Positions 1 through 8,797 of a DNA stretch of 64,000 bases are shown piece by piece; positions within the stretch are counted from its first letter, which is position 1, and every line of letters starts with the position of its first letter. Source of the DNA: CALMZY01 sp052033915 (GTDB taxonomy: Bacteria; Verrucomicrobiota; Kiritimatiellia; CAIQIC01; JAGNIJ01); contig JBPOJF010000010.1 of assembly GCA_052033915.1 (NCBI GenBank), positions 117,527 to 181,526 of the forward strand. The letters are read 5' to 3'. A program made the position numbers and the translations under genes. Below the pieces are notes generated by a model. The model had not been told where the DNA came from and did no database searches. It was given only the letters and a program-made list of their open reading frames with translations.

Positions 1-2
1 GC

Positions 3-455
3 GCGCTGGCCTCGGCCACGAATGCGGGTGTGCGCGCTGCGGGCGTCAGCATGGACATTGGAAAGTGCCTGTTTCAGATGGGGGACAGGAGAGCCGCGGT
101 GCTGCATTTCCACGCTTTGGCGGCGCGCTATCCGGAGAACGCCATGGTGTTGTACAACTACGCGTACGTGCTCATCAATATGGAGATGTATAACCAGGCC
201 GGCGCGGTTCTCGAGAGAGTCTGCAAGCTGATTCCGCAGGAGGGTCAAGCCGCGTTTGCCCTGGCCTGTACCTACGCAGCGCGTGAACAAATGAACAAGG
301 CGTGGCCGATTCTCGCCCGGCTTGCTGCCTCGCATCCCGCGGAGATGCCGGAGTGGATGGAGGGCGACAAACTCTACCAGAAGGCGATCCGCAAAGACCT
401 CCGGTATCCCCAGTTGAAGAAGACTTGGGAAGCGGCCCGGGCTGCTGCGCCGTGA
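3..455 (+). CDS. TPR-repeat protein, 5' end outside the window
   Basis: The reading frame is open to the window edge, so the N-terminus is missing and only about 150 C-terminal residues are seen. They form helical hairpins of tetratricopeptide type: one around FHALAARYPENAMVLYNYAYV, followed by a second with the spacing of TPR helices. TPRs are protein-interaction scaffolds. Nothing here points to a specific partner. The next gene starts 125 bases downstream behind its own promoter, so they are probably separate transcripts. Internal GTG and ATG codons near base 30 could be mistaken for starts, but coding character continues upstream of them. Confidence 0.7.
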   Translation, partial: ALASATNAGVRAAGVSMDIGKCLFQMGDRRAAVLHFHALAARYPENAMVLYNYAYVLINMEMYNQAGAVLERVCKLIPQEGQAAFALACTYAAREQMNKAWPILARLAASHPAEMPEWMEGDKLYQKAIRKDLRYPQLKKTWEAARAAAP

Positions 456-484
456 TGGAGCTTTATCCGAGCGCGTGCGCGGTG

Positions 485-514
485 TTGCTTTCCGGGTCGC
501 AATCTACTTATAAT
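485..514 (+). promoter_or_regulatory. Sigma-70 type promoter for the archaemetzincin-like gene
   Basis: TTGCTT (485-490) and a perfect TATAAT (509-514) are separated by 18 bases and lie about 65 bases upstream of the start at 580. This is the best -10 match in the window. Confidence 0.55.
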
Positions 515-579
515 CTTCAGATATCGCGAAACGAACGGCACGGTTGTCTCACGGTGTTTATCAATATGGAGGAAGAACA

Positions 580-1200
580 TTGAAACGGATCCTGGCGGGT
601 TTTCTAAGTATGATTCTGATGGCGGTGTCCGGCGTTTTTGCCGAGGAAGCTGCGGCGCCGGCCCAGCCGGGAGCCGGCAAGTCGATAGCCTTTGTCGCCG
701 TCGGTCCCGTGGATTCGGCTCTGATGGATCGCGTGCTGGCGTTTGCCAAGGAAAACACGGGCTTTAAATTCCGCGTGGTCCCGGCGCTCGAGTCGTCCGG
801 CGAAACGCTGGACGCGATCGCGGCGGAGGCTGGAAAGGTCCTGACGGCCGACGACGCGGTGCTGATCGTGCTCGCGAATCCCGCGGCCGATATCAAGCCG
901 CACGGCGCTTTCTTCCCGGAACAGCGTGTCGCGGTGGTCAATCTCAAGTCGCTGAAGCCGGCCGTGGATGACGCCGAGGTGTACGGCCGCCGGGCGGATC
1001 GGGGAGTGATGCAGAGCATCGGCATGCTCCTGGGCGTGCCGTCGTGCCCGAATCCGCAGTGCGCCATGTGGCAGTACACGACAGACGAGGAACTGGACAG
1101 CAAGGGTCGAAACTACTGTCCTCCCTGCATGGGCGTGATCCAGAAGGCCGCCGAGGATAAAGGCGTGGGCATGGAGCCCATCCCAGTGGCCCCGCTCTAA
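580..1200 (+). CDS. Secreted archaemetzincin-like protein with degenerate active site
   Basis: Predicted 206 residues. I chose TTG at 580 because a GGAGGA ribosome site sits 7 bases upstream and translation then opens with a clean signal peptide (MKRILAGFLSMILMAVSGVFA). Archaemetzincins are small zinc proteases with HExxHxxGxxH followed by Cx4C and CxxC. The C-terminal part keeps the cysteine frame (C156, C161, C180, C183, with the Met after the second Cys). The positions for the three zinc histidines and the catalytic Glu read Q145, S146, M149 and S155. The fold is therefore probably kept while peptidase chemistry is lost. Family assignment rests on the motif spacing alone. An exported binding protein is a reasonable guess. 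Confidence 0.6.
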   Translation: MKRILAGFLSMILMAVSGVFAEEAAAPAQPGAGKSIAFVAVGPVDSALMDRVLAFAKENTGFKFRVVPALESSGETLDAIAAEAGKVLTADDAVLIVLANPAADIKPHGAFFPEQRVAVVNLKSLKPAVDDAEVYGRRADRGVMQSIGMLLGVPSCPNPQCAMWQYTTDEELDSKGRNYCPPCMGVIQKAAEDKGVGMEPIPVAPL

Positions 1201-1221
1201 TGCGTTTCCCGAAAGAATCCC

Positions 1222-2487
1222 ATGCTCGACATCAAGTTCATCCGCGACCATGAAGCCGATGTGCGTCGCGCCCTCCAGGCGCGCGGCGCAACGGCCGATC
1301 TCGATGCGGTGATTGCGCTCGACAAGGAGCGCCGCGCGCTGGTCTCGCAGGTCGAAGTTCTGAAGAACCGCCGGAACGTGGTTTCGAAGGAGATCGGCGC
1401 GCTGAAAAAGGCGGGCCGGGACGCCGCCGACATGCAGAAGGCCATGCGCGAGGTCGGCGAAGAGATCGCAGCCACGGATCAGCGGATTCGCGAGGTCGAG
1501 GAAAAGCTGGGCGGTGCGCTTCTGTACTTTCCGAACCTGCCCCACACGAGCGTTCCCGTGGGCGCGGACGCGTCGGGCAACCAGGTCGTGCGGCAGCATG
1601 GCGAGCCGCGCCATTTTGACTACCCGGCGAAACCGCATTGGGAAATCGGCGCGAAACTGGGAATCCTGGACATGGAGCGGGCGGCCCGCATGTCCGGTTC
1701 AGGGTTCATTCTCATGGCGGGCCTGGGGTCGCGCCTCCAGCGCGCACTCATCCAGTTCATGCTCGACCTGCATGTCAACGAGCACGGCTACAAGGAAGTG
1801 TGGCCGCCGTTCGTCGTCAATGCCTCGTCCATGCGGGGGACGGGGCAGCTTCCGAAATTTGCCGAGGAGCTTTACCATGTTCCCTCGGACGACCTGTACC
1901 TTATCCCGACCGCCGAAGTGCCGGTAACCAATATGTATCGCGACGAGATGATCAAGGATCCTCTGCCCATTTATCTGACGGCCTATACGCCATGCTTCCG
2001 ACGCGAAGCGGGCGCGGCCGGCAAGGAAACTCGCGGCATGATTCGCGTCCACCAGTTCGACAAGGTCGAGATGGTCAAGTTCGTCGAGCCCGAGAACTCG
2101 TACGACGAACTGGAGAAGCTTGTGCAGAACGCTGAGGATGTGCTCCAGCGGCTCGGTCTGACCTACCGCGTGGTTCTTCTCTGCACCGGAGACATGGGGT
2201 TCGGCGCGGCGAAGTGTTACGATATCGAGATCTGGGCGCCCGGCCAGAACGCGTGGCTGGAGGTCTCCTCGTGCAGCAACTTCGAGGACTTCCAGGCCCG
2301 CCGCGCGCAGATTCGCTATCGCAACAAGGACGGCAAAGTCGCGCTCGTTCACACGTTGAACGGCTCCGGCGTCGCCTTGCCCCGTCTCATCGTTGCGTTG
2401 CTGGAGAACTACCAGCAGGCCGACGGCACCGTGCGGCTGCCCGAGGCGCTCTGGCCGTACATGGGCGGAGTCCAGCGGCTGGAATAA
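1222..2487 (+). CDS. serS: Seryl-tRNA synthetase
   Basis: 421 residues, the normal bacterial length. It charges tRNA-Ser (and tRNA-Sec) with serine in the cytoplasm. The N-terminus (MLDIKFIRDHEADVRRAL) begins the long coiled-coil tRNA-binding arm, rich in Lys/Glu to about residue 100. The class II catalytic core follows, with motif 2 around CFRREAGAAGKETRGMIRVH and motif 3 near the C-terminus (NGSGVALPRLIVALLENYQ). It starts 21 bases after the preceding gene and could be co-transcribed with it. Nothing unusual is seen. Confidence 0.97.
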   Translation: MLDIKFIRDHEADVRRALQARGATADLDAVIALDKERRALVSQVEVLKNRRNVVSKEIGALKKAGRDAADMQKAMREVGEEIAATDQRIREVEEKLGGALLYFPNLPHTSVPVGADASGNQVVRQHGEPRHFDYPAKPHWEIGAKLGILDMERAARMSGSGFILMAGLGSRLQRALIQFMLDLHVNEHGYKEVWPPFVVNASSMRGTGQLPKFAEELYHVPSDDLYLIPTAEVPVTNMYRDEMIKDPLPIYLTAYTPCFRREAGAAGKETRGMIRVHQFDKVEMVKFVEPENSYDELEKLVQNAEDVLQRLGLTYRVVLLCTGDMGFGAAKCYDIEIWAPGQNAWLEVSSCSNFEDFQARRAQIRYRNKDGKVALVHTLNGSGVALPRLIVALLENYQQADGTVRLPEALWPYMGGVQRLE

Positions 2488-2549
2488 ACGGTCGTCGTCC
2501 TCGCTCTCAAAGTCGCGGCTCACAATCAACTCCTCTTCGCACCCTCGAT

Positions 2550-2581
2550 CCCATCCCACACTTTATAAAGTGTGGGATGGG
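2550..2581. repeat. Perfect 32-bp palindrome between serS and tilS
   Basis: The 16-base arms meet at 2565/2566 with no spacer (arm CCATCCCACACTTTA plus one flanking C/G pair). It could fold as a strong hairpin in the transcript, but no T-run follows on either strand, so it is not a canonical terminator. It may be an attenuating or mRNA-stabilising structure, or a binding site. Confidence 0.6.
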
Positions 2582-2614
2582 GTGGGGTCGCTTTCTTCAT
2601 TGACCCCTCTCCGT

Positions 2615-2641
2615 GAAGCATGAACCATGGTTCGATGCTTC
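2615..2641 (+). repeat. Inverted repeat enclosing the tilS start codon
   Basis: GAAGCA (2615-2620) pairs with TGCTTC (2636-2641) around the perfect palindrome GAACCATGGTTC (2622-2633). The ATG of tilS at 2620 lies inside the stem and there is no clear Shine-Dalgarno upstream, so the hairpin could limit initiation. Its GAAGCAT/GAACCAT arm also has the 7-base period of the other heptad elements in this window. Confidence 0.45.
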
Positions 2642-4029
2642 GCACGGTCCAGCACACGATTCGAAAGCATGCTCTTCTTCGGGAGGGCGATCACGTGCTG
2701 ATCGCCGTATCCGGCGGGGCCGATTCCGTGGCTCTTGTCTACGCGCTTCACTTCCTGAAAAAGCGGTACGGCATTTCGATCACGCTGGCGCACCTGAACC
2801 ACGGGATTCGGGGCCGCGCGGCGGACCAGGACGCCGTCTTTGTCCGGGAACTGGCGTGGCGGCTGAACCTGCGGTGCGAGCAGGGACGGGCGGATATCCC
2901 GCGCATGGCGAAGGAGCGGGGCGTTTCGCTGGAGATGGCGGCCCGGCAATCGCGGTACGAGTTCCTGACCCGAACCGCGCGGGCGGTGGGGGCGAACTGC
3001 GTCGCAACGGCGCACACGGCGGACGACCAGGTGGAGACGGTCCTGCTCAAGCTGACGCGCGGCGCCGGCCCGCAGGGCGTCACCGGAATTCCCTACTGCG
3101 CTGAAAGGCACGGCGTTCGCGTCGTTCGGCCATGCCGCGATGTCACGCATACGGAGGCGGTTCGCTTCCTGCGCCGCCACGGCCTAGCCTGGCGCGAGGA
3201 CAAGAGCAACCTGGATATGACGTTCCTGAGGAACCGGGTCCGGCGCCAGGTTCTGCCTCTGCTGGAATCCAAGCTGAACCCTCAGGTGCGCCGGGCGATC
3301 CTGCGAACGGCGGAACTGTTGCGAGAGGAGAACGAGTGGCTGGACTCGATCGCCCGCGGACTGTGGAGCGAATGTGCAGGGGGGGCGAAAAGGAACGAGT
3401 TGAACGTCGAGAAGCTGAACGGCTTGCCGCTGGCGGCGCGCAGGCGGATTCTCCGGCTATGGCTGGTGGCCGGCGGCGTGGATGCCGACCCGCTTGGGTT
3501 CGAGGCGATTGAGAACATCGAGAGACTCCTTGCCGCGCCGCGCGGCACGCGGGCCGTGCCCGTCTCCGGTGGGGTGCGCGTTGTGTGTCGATACGGGAAA
3601 CTTGTTCTTGAAAAGGGCCCGGTTGTCGCGGGCGGGGCATTCCGTGAACGGGTGGCCGTGCCGGGCGAGACCGTCCTTCCGGATCACGGCCTGCGGATCG
3701 TCACGAAGCGGGCGACCGGCATTATCCGCAAGAGAGGCGTTCGGACGGGGCATCTGCCCGCTGCGGCTTCGATCGGCGGGAAGGTGTCAGCCCTTTATGT
3801 GCGCTCCTGGAAACCCGGCGACAGGATAAAGCCCTTCGGCATGAAAGGCACGCGCAAGCTGCAGGACCTTTTCGTGGATCAGAAGGTTCCGCGCGACCGC
3901 AGGGATCGCATTCCGGTCTTCGAATGCCGGGGTGAAATCGTCTGGATTCCCGGCTACCGCATCGCCCGCGGTTGGGAGGTCCGAAATCCGCGCTCTCCGT
4001 CTCTTCACATCTACGTCCGACAGGTTTAA
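2620..4029 (+). CDS. tilS: tRNA(Ile)-lysidine synthase
   Basis: 469 residues. It converts C34 of tRNA-Ile(CAU) to lysidine with ATP and lysine, switching decoding from AUG to AUA. The N-type PP-loop SGGADS lies at about residues 31-36. The adjacent HLNHGIRG and AARQSRYEF stretches are typical of the catalytic domain, and the C-terminal TilS domain (GTRKLQDLFVDQKVP) is present, so the protein is the full three-domain form. ATGs at 2620 and 2635 are both in frame, and both lie in or near the hairpin over the start. It precedes ftsH, a neighbour pair seen in many bacteria. Confidence 0.95.
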   Translation: MNHGSMLRTVQHTIRKHALLREGDHVLIAVSGGADSVALVYALHFLKKRYGISITLAHLNHGIRGRAADQDAVFVRELAWRLNLRCEQGRADIPRMAKERGVSLEMAARQSRYEFLTRTARAVGANCVATAHTADDQVETVLLKLTRGAGPQGVTGIPYCAERHGVRVVRPCRDVTHTEAVRFLRRHGLAWREDKSNLDMTFLRNRVRRQVLPLLESKLNPQVRRAILRTAELLREENEWLDSIARGLWSECAGGAKRNELNVEKLNGLPLAARRRILRLWLVAGGVDADPLGFEAIENIERLLAAPRGTRAVPVSGGVRVVCRYGKLVLEKGPVVAGGAFRERVAVPGETVLPDHGLRIVTKRATGIIRKRGVRTGHLPAAASIGGKVSALYVRSWKPGDRIKPFGMKGTRKLQDLFVDQKVPRDRRDRIPVFECRGEIVWIPGYRIARGWEVRNPRSPSLHIYVRQV

Positions 4030-4045
4030 TCCGGCCATTCCCCCG

Positions 4046-4074
4046 TTGCAATGTTCTCGGCAGGGTGTTAGTTT
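4046..4074 (+). promoter_or_regulatory. Candidate promoter for ftsH
   Basis: TTGCAA (4046-4051), a 17-base spacer and TAGTTT (4069-4074), about 44 bases before the ftsH start. The same -10 word with the same spacing precedes the tRNA gene at the far end of the window. Confidence 0.4.
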
Positions 4075-4117
4075 ATCCCATTCCGGTGATTCACGCGCAG
4101 GTGTTATCAGAGGTGTT

Positions 4118-6085
4118 ATGGAAATCAACCGCAAAGATCCAAGCCTGAACAAGATGGGCGTGCCGATGCGCGGCATGGCGCTCTGGTTCCTTTTACTCGC
4201 GCTTTTTTTGATGATTTTCCAGATGTTCTCCCAGCAGCAGGAGCGGTATCAGAAGGTTGCGTACAGCGACTTCAGCCAACTGATTCGCGAGGGCAAGGTT
4301 CGCAAATGCGAAATCGTGAACGAGGCGTCGGGGCTTCAGTACTACGTGCGCGGGGAACTGGTGGACCTGGACTCCAAGACGGGGCGTCCGAAGAAGTTCA
4401 AGGTGGATGTCCTGAGCCTGGAGAATCTGCAGAACATGCTGGACGAGCACAAGGTATTCTACTCGATCAAGTCCCAGAATCCGATTCTCTGGCAGGTAAT
4501 TTCGAGCGCGGTCCCGTTTATCCTGGTGCTGGGCCTGCTCTACTTCCTGTTCATCCGTCAGATGCGTTCGGCGGGCCGCGGGGCGATGAGTTTCGGCAAG
4601 AGCCGTGCCCGATTGATGACCCGCGACAAGAACAAGATCACGTTCGATGATGTCGCCGGCGTGGACGAGGCGAAGGAGGAAGTGCAGGAGATCGTCGAGT
4701 TCCTGAAGGATCCCAAGCGCTTCCAGCGGCTGGGCGGGCGGATCCCGAAAGGCGTCCTGCTGGTAGGGCCTCCAGGCACGGGAAAGACCCTGCTCGCGAA
4801 GGCGATCGCCGGGGAGGCGCAGGTGCCGTTCTTCAGCATCAGCGGCTCGGACTTCGTGGAGATGTTTGTTGGCGTCGGGGCGTCCCGCGTGCGGGATATG
4901 TTCGAGCAGGGGAAGAAGAGCGCGCCCTGCATCATTTTCATCGATGAAATCGACGCCGTGGGCCGGAGCCGGTTCAGCGGCATCGGCGGAGGGCACGACG
5001 AGCGGGAGCAGACCCTCAATGCGCTGCTGGTGGAAATGGACGGGTTCGACACGCAGGAAGGCGTGATCATCATCGCCGCCACGAACCGGCCGGATGTCCT
5101 CGATCCGGCGCTCCTGCGGCCGGGCCGGTTCGACCGGCAGATTGTGATCGATCTGCCGTCGCTCGACGGGCGCGAGGCAATTCTGAAGATTCATTCGCGG
5201 CGCGTGAAGCTTGCATCGGGCGCGGATCTGCGGCGGATCGCGCGCGGTACGCCGGGTTTCTCGGGCGCGGATCTCTCCAACCTGATTAATGAGGCGGCGC
5301 TCCTGGCCGCGCGGCGGAATGCCGAGGCTGTTGAGATCCAGGACATGGAGGAGGCCCGGGACAAGGTGCGCTGGGGACGCGAGCGCAGGAGCCGCGTGAT
5401 GGACGACAAGGAGAAACGTCTCACGGCGTACCATGAAGCCGGACACGCCATCGTGCTTCAGCTTGTGGAGGAGAGCGAGCCCCTGCACAAGGTGACGATC
5501 ATTCCTCGCGGCGCGTCCCTGGGTGCGACCATGCAATTGCCCGAGAAGGACCGGTACACGGAAAGCCGCAGGAAACTGTTAAGCATGTTGACCGGGCTCA
5601 TGGGCGGGCGCACGGCGGAGGAATTGGTTTTCGGCGATATCACGACCGGCGCGCACAGCGATATCCGGCAGGCGTCGAATATCGCGCGCATGATGGTGTG
5701 CGAATGGGGCATGAGCCAGACGCTCGGCCCGCAGAGCTTCGGCGAGCGGGAAGAACTGCTGTTCCTCGGACGCGAGGTGTCGCGCAGCCAGTCGTTCAGC
5801 GAGGAGACGGCGCGGCGGATCGACGAGGAAGTCAGCCGCATCATCCGCGAGTGCCACGACAAGGCGCTCGATATTCTCCGGCAGAATCGCGAGAAGCTGG
5901 ACACCCTGGCCCATCTTCTTCTGGAGCGCGAAACGCTGGATGGCCGGGATGTCGAGGAAATCGTGGAGCACGGGAGAATTCTCTCGGAGGTTGAACGTGC
6001 GGAAGCGGATGCCCGGGAGGCTGAAGGAAAGCCGGAGGCGGGCGACCCGCCGGTTTCCGAGTCGTCCGGCCCGTTGCCGGCGTAG
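4118..6085 (+). CDS. ftsH: ATP-dependent zinc metalloprotease FtsH
   Basis: 655 residues. This membrane-bound AAA+ protease degrades misfolded membrane proteins and short-lived regulators. The frame is open further upstream, but ATG 4118 has an AGAGG site and gives the normal N-terminus with a first membrane helix (ALWFLLLALFLMIFQMF). A periplasmic domain follows, then a second helix (PFILVLGLLYFLFI). Walker A GPPGTGKT lies at about residue 218, Walker B is FIDEID, the second region of homology is NRPDVLDPALLRPGRFDRQ, and the zinc motif HEAGH is at about residue 439. It is complete. The acidic, proline-ending tail is typical of the family. Confidence 0.97.
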   Translation: MEINRKDPSLNKMGVPMRGMALWFLLLALFLMIFQMFSQQQERYQKVAYSDFSQLIREGKVRKCEIVNEASGLQYYVRGELVDLDSKTGRPKKFKVDVLSLENLQNMLDEHKVFYSIKSQNPILWQVISSAVPFILVLGLLYFLFIRQMRSAGRGAMSFGKSRARLMTRDKNKITFDDVAGVDEAKEEVQEIVEFLKDPKRFQRLGGRIPKGVLLVGPPGTGKTLLAKAIAGEAQVPFFSISGSDFVEMFVGVGASRVRDMFEQGKKSAPCIIFIDEIDAVGRSRFSGIGGGHDEREQTLNALLVEMDGFDTQEGVIIIAATNRPDVLDPALLRPGRFDRQIVIDLPSLDGREAILKIHSRRVKLASGADLRRIARGTPGFSGADLSNLINEAALLAARRNAEAVEIQDMEEARDKVRWGRERRSRVMDDKEKRLTAYHEAGHAIVLQLVEESEPLHKVTIIPRGASLGATMQLPEKDRYTESRRKLLSMLTGLMGGRTAEELVFGDITTGAHSDIRQASNIARMMVCEWGMSQTLGPQSFGEREELLFLGREVSRSQSFSEETARRIDEEVSRIIRECHDKALDILRQNREKLDTLAHLLLERETLDGRDVEEIVEHGRILSEVERAEADAREAEGKPEAGDPPVSESSGPLPA

Positions 6086-6118
6086 TCCTTCAAGGTTCCG
6101 CGTCACAGGACACTTTCG

Positions 6119-6997
6119 ATGAGCATGAATCAGACAACCCCTTTGTTCTGGCAGTGCCGTGATCGGCGTATCGAGTTTGGAGAGCGGGCACGGATCATGG
6201 GGATCCTCAATGTGACGCCGGATTCGTTCTCCGATGGCGGCCGTTTTTTCGACGCCCGACTGGCCGTCGAGCACGGCCTGCAGATGGCGCGCGACGGCGC
6301 GGACATGATCGACATCGGGGGGGAATCGACCCGGCCGGGGTCTGACCCGGTTCCGGTCGAGGAGGAGTTGAAGCGGGTCGTTCCCGTGATCAGGGCCTTG
6401 AGCGGGGAGACGGACTGCCTGTTGTCGGTGGATACGCGGAAGGCCCGCGTGGCCGAGGCCTCTCTTGCCGCCGGGGCGCACGTTATCAACGATATCACCG
6501 CGCTGACCCATGATCCGGCCATGCCGTCCGTGGTGCGGGACCAGGGCGCGGGCGTGATTCTGATGCACATGCGCGGCGACCCGAAGACCATGCAACTGGC
6601 TCCGGAGTACGGGAATGTGGTCAAAGAGGTGGCGGACTATCTCGAACAGCGGATCCGGGATTTGGAAGGGGTGGGGCTGTCGAGATACAGCCTTGCCGTG
6701 GACCCGGGGCTCGGGTTCGGAAAGACGGTGGAGCATAATGTCAGCCTGATTGCGCGCACGGATTATCTTTCCCGTTTTGGCCGGCCGGTGGTCATTGGCC
6801 TTTCCCGCAAGAGCTTCATCGGGAAGATCACGGGCCGGGAGGTGCACGACCGTCTGCCGGGCTGTCTGGCGGCGACGGCGTACGTCATTCAGCGGGGCGC
6901 GCACGTGATTCGCGTGCACGATGTAAAGGAGTCTTGCGATGTGGCTCGTCTCATGGATATCTTGAGACGAGAGGAAGCGCGTGACGTCGATGTTTAG
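6119..6997 (+). CDS. folP: Dihydropteroate synthase
   Basis: 292 residues. It condenses p-aminobenzoate with dihydropterin pyrophosphate in folate synthesis. Signature segments are MGILNVTPDSFSDGGRF near residue 27, IDIGGESTRPGS, VDTRKARVAEASLAAGAHVINDI-type strands, and GLSRKSFIGKI for substrate binding. ATGs at 6119 and 6125 are both possible starts. Its last 17 bases overlap the start of cdaA, so translation of the two is probably coupled. Placing folP directly ahead of a c-di-AMP cyclase is known from several phyla. Confidence 0.96.
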   Translation: MSMNQTTPLFWQCRDRRIEFGERARIMGILNVTPDSFSDGGRFFDARLAVEHGLQMARDGADMIDIGGESTRPGSDPVPVEEELKRVVPVIRALSGETDCLLSVDTRKARVAEASLAAGAHVINDITALTHDPAMPSVVRDQGAGVILMHMRGDPKTMQLAPEYGNVVKEVADYLEQRIRDLEGVGLSRYSLAVDPGLGFGKTVEHNVSLIARTDYLSRFGRPVVIGLSRKSFIGKITGREVHDRLPGCLAATAYVIQRGAHVIRVHDVKESCDVARLMDILRREEARDVDV

Positions 6998-7850
6998 CCA
7001 AATCCATGTTCCGAGCCTGTCCGGCTTGATCGAGATCCTCGTCCTGGCGGTTTTTTTCTACTACATCATCCTCTTCTTTCGCGGCACCCGAAGCGCGCAG
7101 GTCATGCTGGGACTTACCTTCGTCCTGGTCACGCTCATGGTTCTCACCCAGTTGTTCCATCTCGACGCCGTGAACTGGCTTCTCAAGCGCTTCTCGGTTT
7201 ACCTGGCGATTGCGTTCGTGATCATCTTCCAGCCGGAAATCCGGCGGGCGCTGGCCGAACTCGGCAAACAACACGTCTTCACCACAGCCCGCGAGCGCAC
7301 GCTCGTGGACCAGATTGTGCAGGCGGTCAACCTGCTGGCTGAGCGAAAGATCGGGGCACTGATTGCCGTGGAGCGTGAAATCGGCACGCGAACCACGCAG
7401 GAGACGGGCACGAAGATCGACAGCCTGGTCACGCCCGAACTGCTGGCGAGTATCTTCTATCCCCATACGCCTCTGCACGACGGCGGTTTGATCATCAAGG
7501 AAGACCGGATCGTCGCGGCGGGCTGCCTGTTTCCCTTGTCCCAGCGACAGGAGTTGAGCAAAGCACTGGGGACGCGGCATCGGGCGGCGATCGGCCTGAC
7601 GGAGGAAACGGACGCGATCGTGGTCGTGGTTTCCGAGGAGACAGGGACGATTTCCGTGGCCTACAAGGGCCGGTTGAGCCAGGGGCTGGATGAAGACCGC
7701 CTGCGGCGCGTTTTGTCGGCCGTTCTGCTGAAAAGCCAGAAGGCCAGAAACCGCTGGACGCGGGCCCGGGAGCAGATGGACTTGACGCCCGAGGGCGTCG
7801 CGAAGACGGACTCGATCATGGCGGAGGAGTTCGAGAACAATGGCAAGTAA
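6981..7850 (+). CDS. cdaA: Diadenylate cyclase CdaA (c-di-AMP synthesis)
   Basis: 289 residues. It makes c-di-AMP from two ATP at the membrane. The N-terminus carries three hydrophobic helices (for example IEILVLAVFFYYIILFF) and the DAC domain follows. The active-site motifs are HDGGLIIK at about residue 165, where most relatives have DGA, and the RHR motif in GTRHRAAIG at about residue 198. It overlaps folP by 17 bases and cdaR by 11, giving a tightly coupled cluster. The Ala-to-Gly change in DGA is conservative, and activity is likely but not shown. Confidence 0.95.
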   Translation: MTSMFSQIHVPSLSGLIEILVLAVFFYYIILFFRGTRSAQVMLGLTFVLVTLMVLTQLFHLDAVNWLLKRFSVYLAIAFVIIFQPEIRRALAELGKQHVFTTARERTLVDQIVQAVNLLAERKIGALIAVEREIGTRTTQETGTKIDSLVTPELLASIFYPHTPLHDGGLIIKEDRIVAAGCLFPLSQRQELSKALGTRHRAAIGLTEETDAIVVVVSEETGTISVAYKGRLSQGLDEDRLRRVLSAVLLKSQKARNRWTRAREQMDLTPEGVAKTDSIMAEEFENNGK

Positions 7851-8796
7851 GTTTGAAGGCCTGTCGCAGTTTGTGCTGCACAACAAGGGGCTGAAACTTG
7901 CGGCCCTGGTCATCGCGTTTGTGACCTGGTACGCGATCCGGTCGATCATCAATTTTGAAACGGTGATTCCGGACGTTCCGATTACCATCCAGATGAATCC
8001 CGGGTGGGCGATCCTGGACCGGTCCGTCCAGACCGTGGACGTACTGTTCCGCGGCTCGCAGGAGGACATCCGGTACCTGAACAGGGATCAGATCACCGTG
8101 GAAGCGGATATTCGCGGGAAGCCTTTTGCGGGCGCCCTGAACGTGAAACTTCAGCCGAAGAACGTGCAGGCTCCGGGCGCCGTGCGCGCGATCATGATCT
8201 GGCCGGACGAGGTCACGCTGAAACTGGATCAGGAGAGTGAGAAGCTGGTGCCGGTCAAAGCGAACCTGCAGGGCGCCGTCCTGGAGGGCTATGAAGTGGA
8301 CAAGGTCGAATGCACGCCGGCGTCCGTCCTCCTGCAGGGAGCGCGCCAGCGATTGGATGAGGTCTCCGCGGTTCGCACCGAGCCGATCGATCTCGAGGAC
8401 CGGGTTCGTTCGTTCCAGAAACTCAAAATGCCGATTGTATTGCCGGGCGAGAACTGGGTCGGACGCGTCAGTCCGGGCCATGTGGCGGTCGAAGTCACGA
8501 TCGTGGAGCGTTCGGCCACGCGGGAGTTCCGGGATGTGCCGGTTCGCGTGCTGGTTTCGCCGGGGCTGGGCGGGCCGAAACTGGAGATATGGCCTGTGAC
8601 GGTGAACGTCGTGCTGAAGGGGGTGGCGAAATCCCTTGAAGACATGTCGCCCAGGGATGTCGAGGCGTCCGTCGACTGTTCCGAGTTGCAGGCGGGGGCT
8701 TCGTACGATTTGCCTGTGAGAGTCCACGCCTTGCCCGGCGTTTCCGCCATCAGCGTGGAGCCGCCGACTGTAAAAATCACTGCGGGAGATTTGTAG
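7840..8796 (+). CDS. cdaR: YbbR/CdaR-like regulator of CdaA
   Basis: 318 residues. CdaR proteins are membrane-anchored extracytoplasmic proteins that modulate CdaA. There is one N-terminal membrane helix (LKLAALVIAFVTWYAI, about residues 18-33), followed by beta-rich YbbR repeats of about 80 residues with the recurring pattern of a hydrophobic strand, V.V.P..V.L.G. The start overlaps cdaA by 11 bases. The glmM gene that follows cdaR in Firmicutes is absent here. The next gene is a TPR protein starting one base after the stop codon. Confidence 0.9.
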   Translation: MASKFEGLSQFVLHNKGLKLAALVIAFVTWYAIRSIINFETVIPDVPITIQMNPGWAILDRSVQTVDVLFRGSQEDIRYLNRDQITVEADIRGKPFAGALNVKLQPKNVQAPGAVRAIMIWPDEVTLKLDQESEKLVPVKANLQGAVLEGYEVDKVECTPASVLLQGARQRLDEVSAVRTEPIDLEDRVRSFQKLKMPIVLPGENWVGRVSPGHVAVEVTIVERSATREFRDVPVRVLVSPGLGGPKLEIWPVTVNVVLKGVAKSLEDMSPRDVEASVDCSELQAGASYDLPVRVHALPGVSAISVEPPTVKITAGDL

Positions 8797-8797
8797 G

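Noticed and set aside
2550..2581. serS terminator
   Set aside because: The palindrome is perfect, but neither strand has a T-run after it, so I list it only as a palindrome.
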